Shown here in pieces: positions 9,092 to 18,305 of a DNA stretch of 64,000 bases (position 1 is the stretch's first letter; every line of letters begins with the position of its first letter). The position numbers were made by a program, and so were the translations under genes. Origin of the DNA: Persicimonas caeni (lineage in GTDB: Bacteria; Myxococcota_A; Bradymonadia; Bradymonadales; Bradymonadaceae); NCBI RefSeq assembly GCF_006517175.1, contig NZ_CP041186.1, positions 6,289,074-6,353,073 on the forward strand, given 5' to 3'. A model generated the notes under the pieces. The model was not told the origin of the DNA. It saw only the letters and a program-made list of their open reading frames with translations, and searched no databases.

Positions 9092-11029
9092 ATGACAGTG
9101 CACCAGTCGATCGCGTTTCCGCTAGTGAGTCTCGTCGTGTGTTTATGCATGGCGGGCTGTAGCTCAGACAAGACAGGCGAGGGCTGGTCGATCGATGACG
9201 GCGTCGAGGTCCTTCGCCCCCTACCGGAGGTGCCCACTGGCGCTCCCAGTGCTGATGCCTGGAGCTCAACCTGCGAGCGGAGCCAGGCCGTCGGTGAGTA
9301 TGATGGAAAGCTTCTCGTGCGCCGGTACCTGCCAAGCGCGGAGCCGATTGCCGTCGACCTCGCGACCGGCGAATGGGAGCCCGCCCGGGAGATTCCGCGA
9401 CGTTGGGGAGACGAGACATTGTACGCCGCCGGTTACCGACGGATTGGCCACCAAGAGTGGGTGTGGGGACATCCGGGAATCGCGCTGTACCGACCCGACA
9501 GCAACGCCGAGTGGCGTGAAGCCACGATCGGATTCGTGAACATCGAACAAGTCAATGGGGTTACCATCGCACGCGGTGGTGCGGACCAAGAGGCGGCGTG
9601 CACGATGTTTCGATTCGGCCTGTATCGTCATGACGGTGGAGATAGTTGGACGCGAATACGCGACAATATCTCCGACATGGGTATCGCCGACGGCCGGATC
9701 TTCGTCACCGAGAACACCAACGAGGGATTGCGACTGATTGTCTCGGATGATGCCGGGACGACGTGGACCCAGGCTGACACCGAGCACCTCGGTTCTCCTT
9801 TCGAGGTCGTGCCCTACGATGGCGGTTACGCGATGAGCAGCAGTGGGCACGTGCTTATCTCGGACGACGGGCTAGACTGGCGGTCGGTGGATCTTCCGGA
9901 GGAGAGCCACTTACTGGGGGATATGATCGACAGTCCGTTTGGGCCACTTGTCTTTCTCAATGCGCCGTGGGGCCGCCCCGATTTCGAGTTGCTCCAGTTG
10001 GTGGATGGACGCCTGCAGCCCTTCGCCGTTCAACCACCCGAGGCAGGAGGGTTGGCAGTCGTCGACGGGCGGCTGGCGGTTCTCAGCCGTCAAAAAGGCA
10101 TCTTGCGCTACGATCTCGAAGCCGCCGAATGGACCCCGGTCGAACTGGCTCTCGGGCCTGTGGCGTGTTTGGCGAAAGACGAAGAGGCGTTTTACGCAGG
10201 CAATGCGAACAAGATCAATCGACTCGGCCGAGATGACGGCGAACAGTGGGAGCCGCTGCTGCTTGGCGGGCAGCGCAGCGGATGCATTATCCCCACCGAC
10301 GCCGGGATCTTTGCGAAGATTCAGGGCCATCCGGACGCACCGAACGACTCGAACTACTTCGTTGCCCACTATGAGTCGGGCAATTGGCGGCTGCTCGAGC
10401 CTCCGCTCTCGTGGGCGTATGTCCGCCGGGACGGCGAACTCTTCGGCTGCGACGACGGCATACTCTCTCGCTATGAACTCAGTGGGGATGTCGAACAAGT
10501 CGCCACGCTCGCGTCCGACTCAGGACGTTGCGTCGTCGTTTCAGCCAATCAGCAGCGCGCGATCGTACTTGCCTCGGGTTCGATGTTCATCATCGGGCTC
10601 GACGATAGAGGAGTGACTGAAGCCGAACGAGGCCTGTTGCGCAGAGGGGAGAATGACCAGTTGCGCCAAATTCGCGATGTATTCGACACCGAGGACGGGC
10701 TCTTCATGACATTCTTCGCGTTGCCCGAGGACCAGACGAATCAGGACGTGTTGATGCGGTGGATGCCCGAAGACGAGGGCTGGGTCGAGGTCGCCGCGCC
10801 AAACGCGAGCGTCGACGGCGGCGTGCGTGCGTTTGCGGCGAGCGAGACGACGGTCTACGCGACTACGCCCCAGGCCGTTTGGCGCCTCGAGAACGGTCTG
10901 CAATGGAAGCAGTTGGTCGACTGGGATGGCGCTGCCTTCAGTCCGTATGGGTTCGATGCCGCCGGCGACGAACTCTTGCTCACCACGGAAAACTTTCAAG
11001 TCTACCACTATCTTCCGCCGCACAATTGA
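9092..11029 (+). CDS. Secreted lipoprotein with Asp-box/BNR-like beta-propeller repeats
   Basis: A 645-residue lipoprotein. The ATG at 9092 starts a short signal peptide ending in the lipobox CMAGC, giving lipid attachment at Cys20. Several Asp-box-like motifs of the S-x-D-x-G-x-x-W type are visible (HDGGDSW, SDDAGTTW, SDDGLDW), typical of BNR-repeat six- or seven-bladed propellers such as sialidases and photosystem assembly factors. No sialidase Arg triad could be assigned, so enzymatic activity is not claimed; a binding or structural envelope role is equally possible. It is monocistronic by context. Confidence 0.78.
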   Translation: MTVHQSIAFPLVSLVVCLCMAGCSSDKTGEGWSIDDGVEVLRPLPEVPTGAPSADAWSSTCERSQAVGEYDGKLLVRRYLPSAEPIAVDLATGEWEPAREIPRRWGDETLYAAGYRRIGHQEWVWGHPGIALYRPDSNAEWREATIGFVNIEQVNGVTIARGGADQEAACTMFRFGLYRHDGGDSWTRIRDNISDMGIADGRIFVTENTNEGLRLIVSDDAGTTWTQADTEHLGSPFEVVPYDGGYAMSSSGHVLISDDGLDWRSVDLPEESHLLGDMIDSPFGPLVFLNAPWGRPDFELLQLVDGRLQPFAVQPPEAGGLAVVDGRLAVLSRQKGILRYDLEAAEWTPVELALGPVACLAKDEEAFYAGNANKINRLGRDDGEQWEPLLLGGQRSGCIIPTDAGIFAKIQGHPDAPNDSNYFVAHYESGNWRLLEPPLSWAYVRRDGELFGCDDGILSRYELSGDVEQVATLASDSGRCVVVSANQQRAIVLASGSMFIIGLDDRGVTEAERGLLRRGENDQLRQIRDVFDTEDGLFMTFFALPEDQTNQDVLMRWMPEDEGWVEVAAPNASVDGGVRAFAASETTVYATTPQAVWRLENGLQWKQLVDWDGAAFSPYGFDAAGDELLLTTENFQVYHYLPPHN

Positions 11030-11142
11030 GCTCGCTTCGACCAACGGTCTCTTCTGCGGCTGTTGAGGTAGATGAAGCTGGCTCTGGACTTCTTCGCGTT
11101 TAACCTACTCGTGCACAAGAATCTAAAGCACTTGCTTGCTGT

Positions 11143-11315
11143 CGGGGCCCCTCCGTCGGCTTGGCTACGCCGCGCCGACACCTCCCCTTGCTCTGGAAAA
11201 CGCGCTGGGAGGGGGATTGCAGAAACGAGGAGTGTTTCAAACGTGCAATCCCCCTCCCCGGGCCGCTTTGCAGGCCACGGGGAGGTGCCGAGTGAAGCGA
11301 GGCGGAGGGGCCCCG
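11143..11315. repeat. Long imperfect palindrome (REP/MITE-like)
   Basis: The outer arms CGGGGCCCCTCCG (from 11143) and CGGAGGGGCCCCG (to 11315) pair. An inner pair, GGGAGGGGGATTGC and GCAATCCCCCTCCC, forms a second stem around a short loop near 11235. The whole 173 bp could fold as one long branched hairpin. It has no gene. A further 8-bp inverted repeat (GGTGCAAA/TTTGCACC) follows at about 11315-11351. It probably is one copy of a genome-wide repeat; the rest of 11030-11505 shows nothing else notable before the speD ribosome site. Confidence 0.55.
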
Positions 11316-11505
11316 GTGCAAAGCTAGAGAGCTCGATGAAAAAATTTGCACCGCAGATGCAATTTCGTTTTGACGTGGCGGTTAGACAAATCTAGTGTCC
11401 CGCGCTTCAACTTTTCGCGTTCGCGCTCGACGCGTGCGGAGAGTCTGAGTTGTGGGATGGTTCACTAAACGTCACGTACCACTTGCAGCGAGGAGGACCC
11501 TGAGA

Positions 11506-11931
11506 ATGCAAACGTTCGGACGACACCTGCTGATGGAGTACCAGGGCTGCGATCGGGAGATACTAGACAACCCCGAGCAGCTCGAACAATTGATGAGAAG
11601 CGCGGCCGAGGCTGCCCAGGCTACGGTCGTTGCTGCAGTCTTTCATTCGTTTACACCCTGCGGGACAAGCGGGGTGCTGGTTTTGCAGGAGTCGCATCTG
11701 TCGATCCATACGTGGCCCGAGGTGGGCTACGCGGCGATGGATTTCTACACCTGTGGAGAGTGTGACCCGTTCGCGGGTCATTTGGTGATGTGTGAGGGGT
11801 TGCGCCCCGAGATCCACGAGATCATGGACGTCGACCGCGGCAATATTGACCGGCCGCACTCGCTCGATATCACCGACCATCGCATTGAGGGCCGACGCCC
11901 ACGACCGTTTGCCGCAGGAGGGCAGCGATGA
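11506..11931 (+). CDS. speD: S-adenosylmethionine decarboxylase family proenzyme (SpeD)
   Basis: A 141-residue class 1B SpeD-type pyruvoyl enzyme. It would decarboxylate S-adenosylmethionine to the aminopropyl donor for spermidine synthesis. The self-cleavage site is Glu62-Ser63 in ESHLSIHTWPE, with the conserved catalytic His68 and the Cys83 of DFYTCG. The ATG at 11506 follows a strong GAGGAGGA site. Its TGA overlaps the next ATG (ATGA), so it is translationally coupled to pdaD. Because some SpeD homologues have become arginine or ornithine decarboxylases, substrate specificity rests on context: here a dedicated arginine decarboxylase is adjacent, favouring the classical role. Confidence 0.93.
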   Translation: MQTFGRHLLMEYQGCDREILDNPEQLEQLMRSAAEAAQATVVAAVFHSFTPCGTSGVLVLQESHLSIHTWPEVGYAAMDFYTCGECDPFAGHLVMCEGLRPEIHEIMDVDRGNIDRPHSLDITDHRIEGRRPRPFAAGGQR

Positions 11932-12422
11932 TTTTCAAGCAACCGACGCATTATTTCATCGCCGCCGGCCACGCCGAGGGCTACTCGCCGCTCAACGCTT
12001 TCGACCAGGCTCTGCTCGAAGCAGGAGTGGGCGACACCAACCTGGTGCGCATGAGCTCCATTCTGCCGCCCAGCTGCCAGCGCATCGAGCCGATTGATCT
12101 CCCCTACGGCGCGCTCGTGCCGGTCGCCTACGCCGACATGGTCTCGAGCAACCCGGGCGAGTGGATCGCCGCGGCGGTCGCCATCGGCGTACCGGCTGAC
12201 CCGAAGCTCCCCGGTCTGATCATGGAGCACCACGGGGTCGGTCGCCTCGACGAAATCGAGGCCCAGGTGCGCGAGATGGCCGTCCAGGGAATGGCCTACC
12301 GCAACCGCGAGATCCAGAAGGTCGTCTCCATCGGCATGGAGCATCAGGTCGACAAGCACGGCGCTGCCTTTGCCGGGGTGGTCTTGTGGGACGAGAGCGT
12401 TCGCGGACGGGAGGAGGGATAA
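11928..12422 (+). CDS. pdaD: Pyruvoyl-dependent arginine decarboxylase
   Basis: A 164-residue PvlArgDC family protein converting arginine to agmatine. The self-cleavage motif is Ser43-Ser44 in VRMSSILPP, which yields the pyruvoyl group. Length and the C-terminal EHHG/AFAGVVLWDE block match the archaeal and bacterial family. The start overlaps the speD stop by four bases. This enzyme replaces the usual PLP-type SpeA. It supplies agmatine to the agmatinase and possibly directly to the aminopropyltransferase encoded next. Confidence 0.93.
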   Translation: MIFKQPTHYFIAAGHAEGYSPLNAFDQALLEAGVGDTNLVRMSSILPPSCQRIEPIDLPYGALVPVAYADMVSSNPGEWIAAAVAIGVPADPKLPGLIMEHHGVGRLDEIEAQVREMAVQGMAYRNREIQKVVSIGMEHQVDKHGAAFAGVVLWDESVRGREEG

Positions 12423-12424
12423 CG

Positions 12425-13258
12425 ATGGCACTTTGGTACGACGAAGTATTCGACGATTCGATGCGCCTCGGCCTCAAGGTCGAGCGCACCCTCTTCATGG
12501 GCCACAGCGAGTTCCAACGCGTGGCCGTGGTCGAGACGACGCTCCTCGGAAAGGCGCTGTTGCTCGACGATCTGTGGATGACCGCTGAGAAGGACGAGAA
12601 GAGCTATCACGAAATGATCGTCCACCCGGCGATGACCACCGCCCCGAAGATCGAGCGCGTGCTCATCATCGGCGGCGGCGACGGCGGCACGGCGCGCGAA
12701 GTGCTGCGCTACGCCGACGTCGAGCATGTCGACCTGGTCGAGATCGACGAGATGGTGGTCAAAGCGTGTCAGGAGCACCTGCCCGAGATCGGCAGCGCCT
12801 GGGACGACGAGCGCCTCAACGTGGTCATCGGCGACGGCATCGAGTGGGCCAAGCGCACCGATTTGGAGCCGTACGACGTCATTATCATCGACGGCTCCGA
12901 TCCAGTCGGCCCGGCCGAAGGTCTCTTCGACCGCGCCTTCTACGAAGGCTGCGCCAACCTGCTGAGCGACGACGGTGTCTTCGTAACCCAGAGCGAGAGC
13001 CCGCTCATCTTCCGTGACGTCCACATCGACATGGTGCGCGTCATGAAAGACGTGTTCGACCAGGTGCATCCGTATTACGGAAGCGTCATGATCTACGCCG
13101 GCGGCCCCTGGAGTTGGACCTACGCCTCGAAAGGTGTCTCTCCCAAGGAGATCATCGACGAGCGCGTCGGCTTCATCCAAGAGCAGACCGAGATCTACAA
13201 CCGCGACGTCCACCTGGGCGCCTTCGCAGTACCCAACCACATTCGTCGCGAACTATGA
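12425..13258 (+). CDS. speE: Spermidine synthase / aminopropyltransferase
   Basis: A 277-residue aminopropyltransferase that moves the aminopropyl group of decarboxylated AdoMet onto putrescine, or possibly agmatine. Visible family blocks are GGGDGGTAREVLRY (nucleotide-binding Rossmann loop), DLVEIDEMVV, the acidic IIDGSDPVGPAEGLF and YYGSV near the C-terminus. The ATG at 12425 lies two bases after the pdaD stop; the upstream in-frame extension overlaps pdaD and is not used. Its TGA overlaps the speB ATG. Substrate choice cannot be decided from sequence alone. Confidence 0.94.
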   Translation: MALWYDEVFDDSMRLGLKVERTLFMGHSEFQRVAVVETTLLGKALLLDDLWMTAEKDEKSYHEMIVHPAMTTAPKIERVLIIGGGDGGTAREVLRYADVEHVDLVEIDEMVVKACQEHLPEIGSAWDDERLNVVIGDGIEWAKRTDLEPYDVIIIDGSDPVGPAEGLFDRAFYEGCANLLSDDGVFVTQSESPLIFRDVHIDMVRVMKDVFDQVHPYYGSVMIYAGGPWSWTYASKGVSPKEIIDERVGFIQEQTEIYNRDVHLGAFAVPNHIRREL

Positions 13259-14127
13259 GTCGTCTCTCTTTTGCTGACGAGTGCGCGCCGCTCCTTTTGG
13301 GGGCGGTGCGCGCTTTCGAGCCCGGAAACACCGTCATCTTCGGCGTCGGCTACGACGGCACCACGTCGTATCGGCCGGGCACTCGCTTTGGCCCCGACGC
13401 CATCCGGCGGGCCAGCGACGGGCTCGAGACCTATTCGCCCACCCAAGACGCCGATCTCGAGGACCTCCAGATCACCGACGCCGGCAACCTTGCGATCACG
13501 TTCGGCTCGCCCGAGCCGGTCGCGGCACAGGTCGCCGACACCGTCGAGGAGATCCTCGAGAAGGGCGGGCGCCCGATGATGCTCGGCGGAGAGCACTCGC
13601 TTACGCCCGGTGCGGTGCGCGGTGCGCTTCGCCATCACCCCGATCTCGTCGTCGTCCAACTCGACGCCCACGCCGACCTGCGCCCCGACTACTTGGGGGA
13701 GCGCTTCAGCCATGCCTGCGCGATGCGCCGCTGTCTCGATGTGCTCGGGCCGGGCGAAGACCGGCTCTTTCAGGTAGGGATTCGCTCGGGCACGCGTGAG
13801 GAGTGGCAGGAGTTGCGCGGCACCGAGCGTTGGGTCGAGCCCAGCGCCGACGCCCTGCGAGCGCGTTTGGAGCATCTCGGCGACCTGCCGGTCTATCTGA
13901 GTGTGGACCTCGACGTGTTCGACCCGGCTTATATGCCTGGCACCGGCACGCCCGAGCCCGGAGGGATCGACTGGGCTTGTTTCGAGTCGCTGCTCGACGT
14001 GCTCGCCGAGCGTCGTCTCGTCGCCAGCGACGTCGTCGAGCTCGCTCCGGAGCTCGACCCGACCGGCGTCTCGTCGGTGCTCGCCGCCAAGGTCGTCCGC
14101 GAGATCTTGCTGGCGATGGGGCAATGA
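13255..14127 (+). CDS. speB: Agmatinase (ureohydrolase family)
   Basis: A 290-residue arginase/agmatinase family enzyme with the dinuclear manganese ligands in GGEHS, DAHADLR and SVDLDVFDP. It should hydrolyse agmatine to putrescine and urea; in the alternative Thermus-type route the same family acts on aminopropylagmatine to give spermidine. The ATG overlaps the speE stop (ATGA). It is the last gene of the operon speD-pdaD-speE-speB, which encodes a full route from arginine and AdoMet to spermidine. No clear terminator follows in the 72 bp before the convergent diguanylate cyclase gene. Confidence 0.93.
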   Translation: MSRLSFADECAPLLLGAVRAFEPGNTVIFGVGYDGTTSYRPGTRFGPDAIRRASDGLETYSPTQDADLEDLQITDAGNLAITFGSPEPVAAQVADTVEEILEKGGRPMMLGGEHSLTPGAVRGALRHHPDLVVVQLDAHADLRPDYLGERFSHACAMRRCLDVLGPGEDRLFQVGIRSGTREEWQELRGTERWVEPSADALRARLEHLGDLPVYLSVDLDVFDPAYMPGTGTPEPGGIDWACFESLLDVLAERRLVASDVVELAPELDPTGVSSVLAAKVVREILLAMGQ

Positions 14128-14199
14128 GGCGCTCCTAGTCATTCGGCGGCGCCGCCTCTTCGCTTACTCCCGCCCACGACAGCACGAACCGAGATTGCT

Positions 14200-16119
14200 T
14201 TAGCAAAGGGGGAGGCCGTCCGAGATGACGCGCGCACGGCCGCTGCGCTTGGCGCGGTAGAGCAGCTCGTCAGCTCGGCTCAGCGCGTCGTAGACGGTGT
14301 CTTGGCCGCCCACGCGGGTCAGCCCGGCGCTGAACGTCACCGAGAAGTGATTGCCCTTGTCGTCGGTGAACTTCACTGCCGAGAACGTTTCGAGCGCAGC
14401 GTTCATCGCCTCGAGCGCAGCATCGATTTGAAGCGCGCGCAGCCCCACAACAAACTCCTCGCCGCCCAGACGTCCCGCAATCGCCGAGTTGCCAAGGGTA
14501 CGTTGCAGCGTGCGCGCCAATCGTTGGAGCACGCGATCGCCTGCGGAGTGACCGTAGGTGTCGTTGACCTGCTTGAATCGGTCGACGTCGAGCAGGGCGA
14601 GGTGGAGCGGGAGGGCAGGGTGGGCGTCGCTGGCCTGCTCGAGCCGACGGAGCGTTTCGCGCCGATTCGCAAGGCCCGTGAGCGCGTCGGTGGTCGCTTC
14701 GCGATGGACGCGCTCGTAGCTCGCCGCGATCAATAAGCGCGCCGACAGCATGCCGGCGGTCAACTCGAGCACGTTGCGGTCGAAGCTCTCGAAGGTGCTC
14801 TGGCGGGCAGGGGCAACGAGGAGTACGCCCAGGCGCGTTCCCGAATAAGCAAGCTCGGCTACACGGGTCGGGTCAGCGTGGCTGCGCACGTCGCGCGACG
14901 TTTGCCAACTGCGTAATGAGGCGCGTTTGCAGTGTGCGGAGTGGCTGCGTGGGACCAACTGATTCGGAAGCGCGCGGCCGACCAGCTTGGTGAAGCTGCC
15001 ACAGGCTGCGGCGACGACCACGCCCTCTTCTTCATGCAACGCCACCGCAAGGCCGTTGACGTCGACCACCTTCGAGACCAGATCGACGAATACTTTTGCG
15101 GTATCAGCCTGGGTCAGGTCGCTGGACTGCAGCTTGTGTTGCAGGTCGAGCGCCGCCGTCATCGCCTCGTGCTCGTAGACTAGCTGTTCCTCGGTCTGAG
15201 AGCGAGTGGCGAATAGGCCCAGCCAGGTCGCCAGCATCTTGATGAACTCTTCGTCGGCCTTCGAGTAGGGACGCTCCCGTGGGGAGGTGGAAGAGAAGTT
15301 GAGCGTGCCAAAGAGTTCGCCGCCAACCTCGACGACCGCGCCGATATACGACTCCAGCGCGAAGTGCTCGTAGCAGGGGTGCGCGGCATGAGGCGACTCA
15401 CCCATGTGATCGACACAGAAGACGCTGCCACTTTCCAGAGTGAGCGAGCAGTAGGTTTGGCCCAGCTCGAAGGTGGCGCCGGACTCGAGGCCCACATGTC
15501 CGCGGCTCCAATAGTCGACGATCTGATAGCTGCTCCCGTCGATCTTGCTCAGGATGGCCACGTCCGCTTCGAAAAGCTTGCAAGCTGTTTCGAGGGCGAA
15601 GCAGACGACCTCGTCGAAAGGCTCCGACTCGCGGGTCGACAGCTCGTAGAACAGCTGGGTTCTTGCCAGGCGTCGTCGCAGGGTGTCGCGGATCTCGCGC
15701 AGCTCACAGTCGCGTTTGACGACGGTGGTGTGGTCGCGAATCACCCCCACGAACCCCAGTGTCTCACCGAGCGCATTGCGCACCGGGACGCCGCATGTCT
15801 CTCCGGGAAACACTCGCCCATTCTTGGTGCGGTAGTCCAAGATGTAGACGTCGTCGCGAATCTCCACTCGGTTGTTGAACCGCTGACGTCCCGCCTCCTC
15901 GTAATCTTTGGGGTCGGCGTAGAGCTTGCGCGTCTTCCGTCCGGCAATCTCGTCGAAGTCGTAGCCGAAGAGCTCCACGAACCGATCATTGACGAAGTCA
16001 ATCCGACGCTCGCGGTCGGCGAAGACCACCGCATCGGGCAGATGCGCGATGAGCGTCGAGAAGAACTCCTCGGTCCACTCGTTGACCACAAAAGTGGTCT
16101 CTTCGAAAAGGCTCGACAT
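14200..16119 (-). CDS. PAS-GAF-GGDEF diguanylate cyclase
   Basis: A 639-residue sensor and diguanylate cyclase making c-di-GMP. It has an N-terminal PAS/PAC domain (residues about 15-140), a GAF domain (about 150-320), a second GAF-like stretch (about 330-480) and a GGDEF domain with the active-site loop GGEEF near residue 550. The RxxD inhibitory site expected just upstream of the loop is absent (GNSA there), so product inhibition through that site is unlikely. No membrane segment. The ATG at 16119 lies 26 bp from the CheW-like gene stop, making this the last gene of the chemosensory operon and its likely c-di-GMP output. Confidence 0.88.
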   Translation of the reverse strand: MSSLFEETTFVVNEWTEEFFSTLIAHLPDAVVFADRERRIDFVNDRFVELFGYDFDEIAGRKTRKLYADPKDYEEAGRQRFNNRVEIRDDVYILDYRTKNGRVFPGETCGVPVRNALGETLGFVGVIRDHTTVVKRDCELREIRDTLRRRLARTQLFYELSTRESEPFDEVVCFALETACKLFEADVAILSKIDGSSYQIVDYWSRGHVGLESGATFELGQTYCSLTLESGSVFCVDHMGESPHAAHPCYEHFALESYIGAVVEVGGELFGTLNFSSTSPRERPYSKADEEFIKMLATWLGLFATRSQTEEQLVYEHEAMTAALDLQHKLQSSDLTQADTAKVFVDLVSKVVDVNGLAVALHEEEGVVVAAACGSFTKLVGRALPNQLVPRSHSAHCKRASLRSWQTSRDVRSHADPTRVAELAYSGTRLGVLLVAPARQSTFESFDRNVLELTAGMLSARLLIAASYERVHREATTDALTGLANRRETLRRLEQASDAHPALPLHLALLDVDRFKQVNDTYGHSAGDRVLQRLARTLQRTLGNSAIAGRLGGEEFVVGLRALQIDAALEAMNAALETFSAVKFTDDKGNHFSVTFSAGLTRVGGQDTVYDALSRADELLYRAKRSGRARVISDGLPLC

Positions 16120-16145
16120 GGGCACTTCCAGCACTGCAGATTGAC

Positions 16146-16691
16146 TTATTCGGCGGCGGCCACGTGGCCGGTGAGACGAGATGTGTCTGTCTGACTTAGC
16201 AGGGTCTCGAGGTCGAGCAGCAGGACGCTCCGGTCTTGGACGCGCGCATGACCGCGCAGCCAGGAGGTGGTGTTTACCTCGTCGATGACCGTCGGTTGCA
16301 GTCCCTCGGGCCGGATACGGTAGGTGCTGGTAATGGCGTCTACTGCAATGCCGACAGTGCGCGCGCTCGCCTCCACGCCTCCTTGATTGCCCACCTTGAC
16401 GACCACGACCATGCAAGTCGAACCGCGTTCGGACATCGGCGCGTCGCCGCGAAGGGGCTTGCGTAGATCGACGACGGGCACCTCGACGCCATCTGCTTCG
16501 AGTGAGCCGATGACAGACTCGGGCAACGAGACGCTGTGCCGGTCTTTGAGCCAGAAGCTGATCTCGCACACGTGCAGAATATTGACGGCGTATTCCTGTC
16601 CCTCGATGACAAAGCCGAGGAAACGTTCGGCAGTGGCGCATTCGACGGTCGGCTCATCGAGCGTCGACGGGGTGTAGGCATCAACAGTCAT
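16146..16691 (-). CDS. CheW-like scaffold protein (second CheW)
   Basis: A 181-residue CheW-domain protein coupling receptors to CheA. It is clearly related to the other CheW of the operon, sharing an N-terminal motif MT(V/I)..Y, F(G/T)FV..G.EY, PVVDLR and the closing VLLLDLE...L block. The start at 16691 follows GGAG at good spacing; an upstream start at 16757 has no such site. Compared with the first CheW it lacks the conserved NMRG motif and has SLEADG at that place. This may weaken the usual CheA contact and suggests a specialised adaptor. Confidence 0.85.
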   Translation of the reverse strand: MTVDAYTPSTLDEPTVECATAERFLGFVIEGQEYAVNILHVCEISFWLKDRHSVSLPESVIGSLEADGVEVPVVDLRKPLRGDAPMSERGSTCMVVVVKVGNQGGVEASARTVGIAVDAITSTYRIRPEGLQPTVIDEVNTTSWLRGHARVQDRSVLLLDLETLLSQTDTSRLTGHVAAAE

Positions 16692-16818
16692 TCTCATCTC
16701 CGCAACAGAGTGGGTCGGGTCGCCCCCGGTAGTGGAATCGTGTGGGGCAGAAGACACATCGACACGCTTGGCCCACTCTTTTAGCCGGAAGAAACGGATG
16801 CCCCGGAAGAGCAGCGGC

Positions 16819-17148
16819 TCAGCTCGCTCGCGACCCGGAGAGTTCTTCGAACTCGAAGAGCTGGTCGAAATTGGCGACCCTCAGGATGCGCGCTACGCTG
16901 CCGCTGCGTACCTGCAGCGCCACCTGCCCATTGGTCTCGGCGGCGTACTCGCGCAACAAGAGCAGCATGCCCAGCGCCGAGCTGTCGATATAGGTCGCCT
17001 CGACCAGGTCGACGACAAACCGAGAGGCCGGGGCAGGCTCTTGGTCGTACGCCTCTCGAAACTCCCGATACAGCTCGAAGTCGAAGCGGCCGCGCACCTT
17101 GATGATGAGCTCGGCGCGCGCCTCGTTGGTCCGCACAGTAATAGTCAT
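16819..17148 (-). CDS. STAS-domain anti-sigma factor antagonist-like protein
   Basis: A 109-residue single STAS domain. The phosphorylation loop is YIDSSALG, with candidate Ser56/Ser57, as in SpoIIAA/RsbV-type antagonists controlled by a serine kinase and a PP2C phosphatase. The operon also encodes a receiver-SpoIIE-HATPase protein (26323-28122), which could be the cognate phosphatase and perhaps kinase. The gene sits between the CheZ-like gene and the second cheW. The target of the partner switch is not encoded nearby. Confidence 0.85.
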   Translation of the reverse strand: MTITVRTNEARAELIIKVRGRFDFELYREFREAYDQEPAPASRFVVDLVEATYIDSSALGMLLLLREYAAETNGQVALQVRSGSVARILRVANFDQLFEFEELSGSRAS

Positions 17149-17235
17149 CGTCTCCTCGTCGTGCTCGTTAAGCTGAAGTCATGCTCGTCGTCATGAAGCC
17201 AGTGGTCGTCGTCATGAAACAGGTTCTCGGCGAGC

Positions 17236-18294
17236 TCAAAAGAGCTCGATATCTCCGGCGTCCATCGTCTCCTGGAGCACCGACTGGTGCGCGTTGCCCT
17301 CGACATGCGCGATGTGGTCGCTCACCTCCTCGCGAAGCCGGTCGAGGTGGGCCAGGTAGCTGCGAAGCTCGTCGAGATCGCGGCTGTCGGTCGGCGCGCC
17401 GAGCCGGCCGGCGAGTTGACCGAGCGGCTCCAGCCGACGTCCGGCGCCCACGAGCAGTTGGGAGGCCATGTCCTCGAATTGTAGCGAGCGCACCGCGTTG
17501 GCCACGCTGCGCTCGATTTGAGCGCCCGCATCGGCCACCTCGGGCAGCTTGCTCTCCAAAAAGGCGTCCATCTCGGCGACGTTGTCGAGCAGGGAAGCCA
17601 CGTCCTCCTTGGCCTCCATGGTCGTGCTCATGTCGCGCGAGGCCATCGCCCCCATATTGTCGCGCACCTCGTCGAGGGCGCCGCCGGCGCGCTCGATGCC
17701 GTCGCGGATCTGGTCGCTCAACTCGCGCGTGGCGTCGGCCAACGAGCTGATCTCGCGGGAGACCACCTCGAAGCCCTTGCCGTGCTCGCCGGCGCGCGCC
17801 GCCTCGATGCGCGCGTTGAGGGCGAGCAGGTGGACCTGGTCGGCGATCTTTTCGACGCTGGCGACCTGGCGAAACATCGCCTTGAGCTCGACGGCCAAGT
17901 CGTCGACCCGGTGCACGTTGGCCACGCTCTGGCGGCTCGTCTCGACGAGGGTGTTGACAAACTCACCGAGCAGGTCTTGGACCTGCACGATGAGGTGGTG
18001 CATGTCGATGCCGTCATCCGACGCGCTGGTGGTGCTCCTCTCGATGATGGAGTCGATGATCTTGCGTTGCCGGCGGGTGCTCAGGTCGACGCTCTCGAAG
18101 CTGTCGCCGAGGGTTTCGATCGCCTCGCGGATCAGCTCTTCGACGCGCTTCAAGTCGCCGCTGACCCGCTCGACGTCGCTGTCGACAGCCCGGGCGAGGT
18201 CGCCGAGCAGCCCGTCGACGCGCGAGGCGATCTCGAGGTGGGCGCCCGGCGTCGTCGATTCCGCTGAATGTCCTGCGTGAGACTGCGCGTTCAT
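17236..18294 (-). CDS. Soluble MCP-hairpin protein with CheZ-like phosphatase motif
   Basis: A 352-residue, membrane-free helical protein. The middle carries a receptor signalling tip ([20 protein letters not shown], residues 157-175). The C-terminal part has FEDMASQ (273-279), which matches the spacing of the CheZ catalytic motif FQDLTGQ: Asp275 and Gln279 correspond to Asp143 and Gln147. The protein ends in an acidic, hydrophobic tail GDIELF, reminiscent of the CheZ C-terminal CheY-binding peptide. I infer a CheY phosphatase that docks to the array through its own hairpin. The ATG at 18294 follows AAGGAG; a TTG upstream is not needed. It follows cheB by 11 bp. Confidence 0.72.
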   Translation of the reverse strand: MNAQSHAGHSAESTTPGAHLEIASRVDGLLGDLARAVDSDVERVSGDLKRVEELIREAIETLGDSFESVDLSTRRQRKIIDSIIERSTTSASDDGIDMHHLIVQVQDLLGEFVNTLVETSRQSVANVHRVDDLAVELKAMFRQVASVEKIADQVHLLALNARIEAARAGEHGKGFEVVSREISSLADATRELSDQIRDGIERAGGALDEVRDNMGAMASRDMSTTMEAKEDVASLLDNVAEMDAFLESKLPEVADAGAQIERSVANAVRSLQFEDMASQLLVGAGRRLEPLGQLAGRLGAPTDSRDLDELRSYLAHLDRLREEVSDHIAHVEGNAHQSVLQETMDAGDIELF

Positions 18295-18305
18295 GAGACT
18301 CTCCT

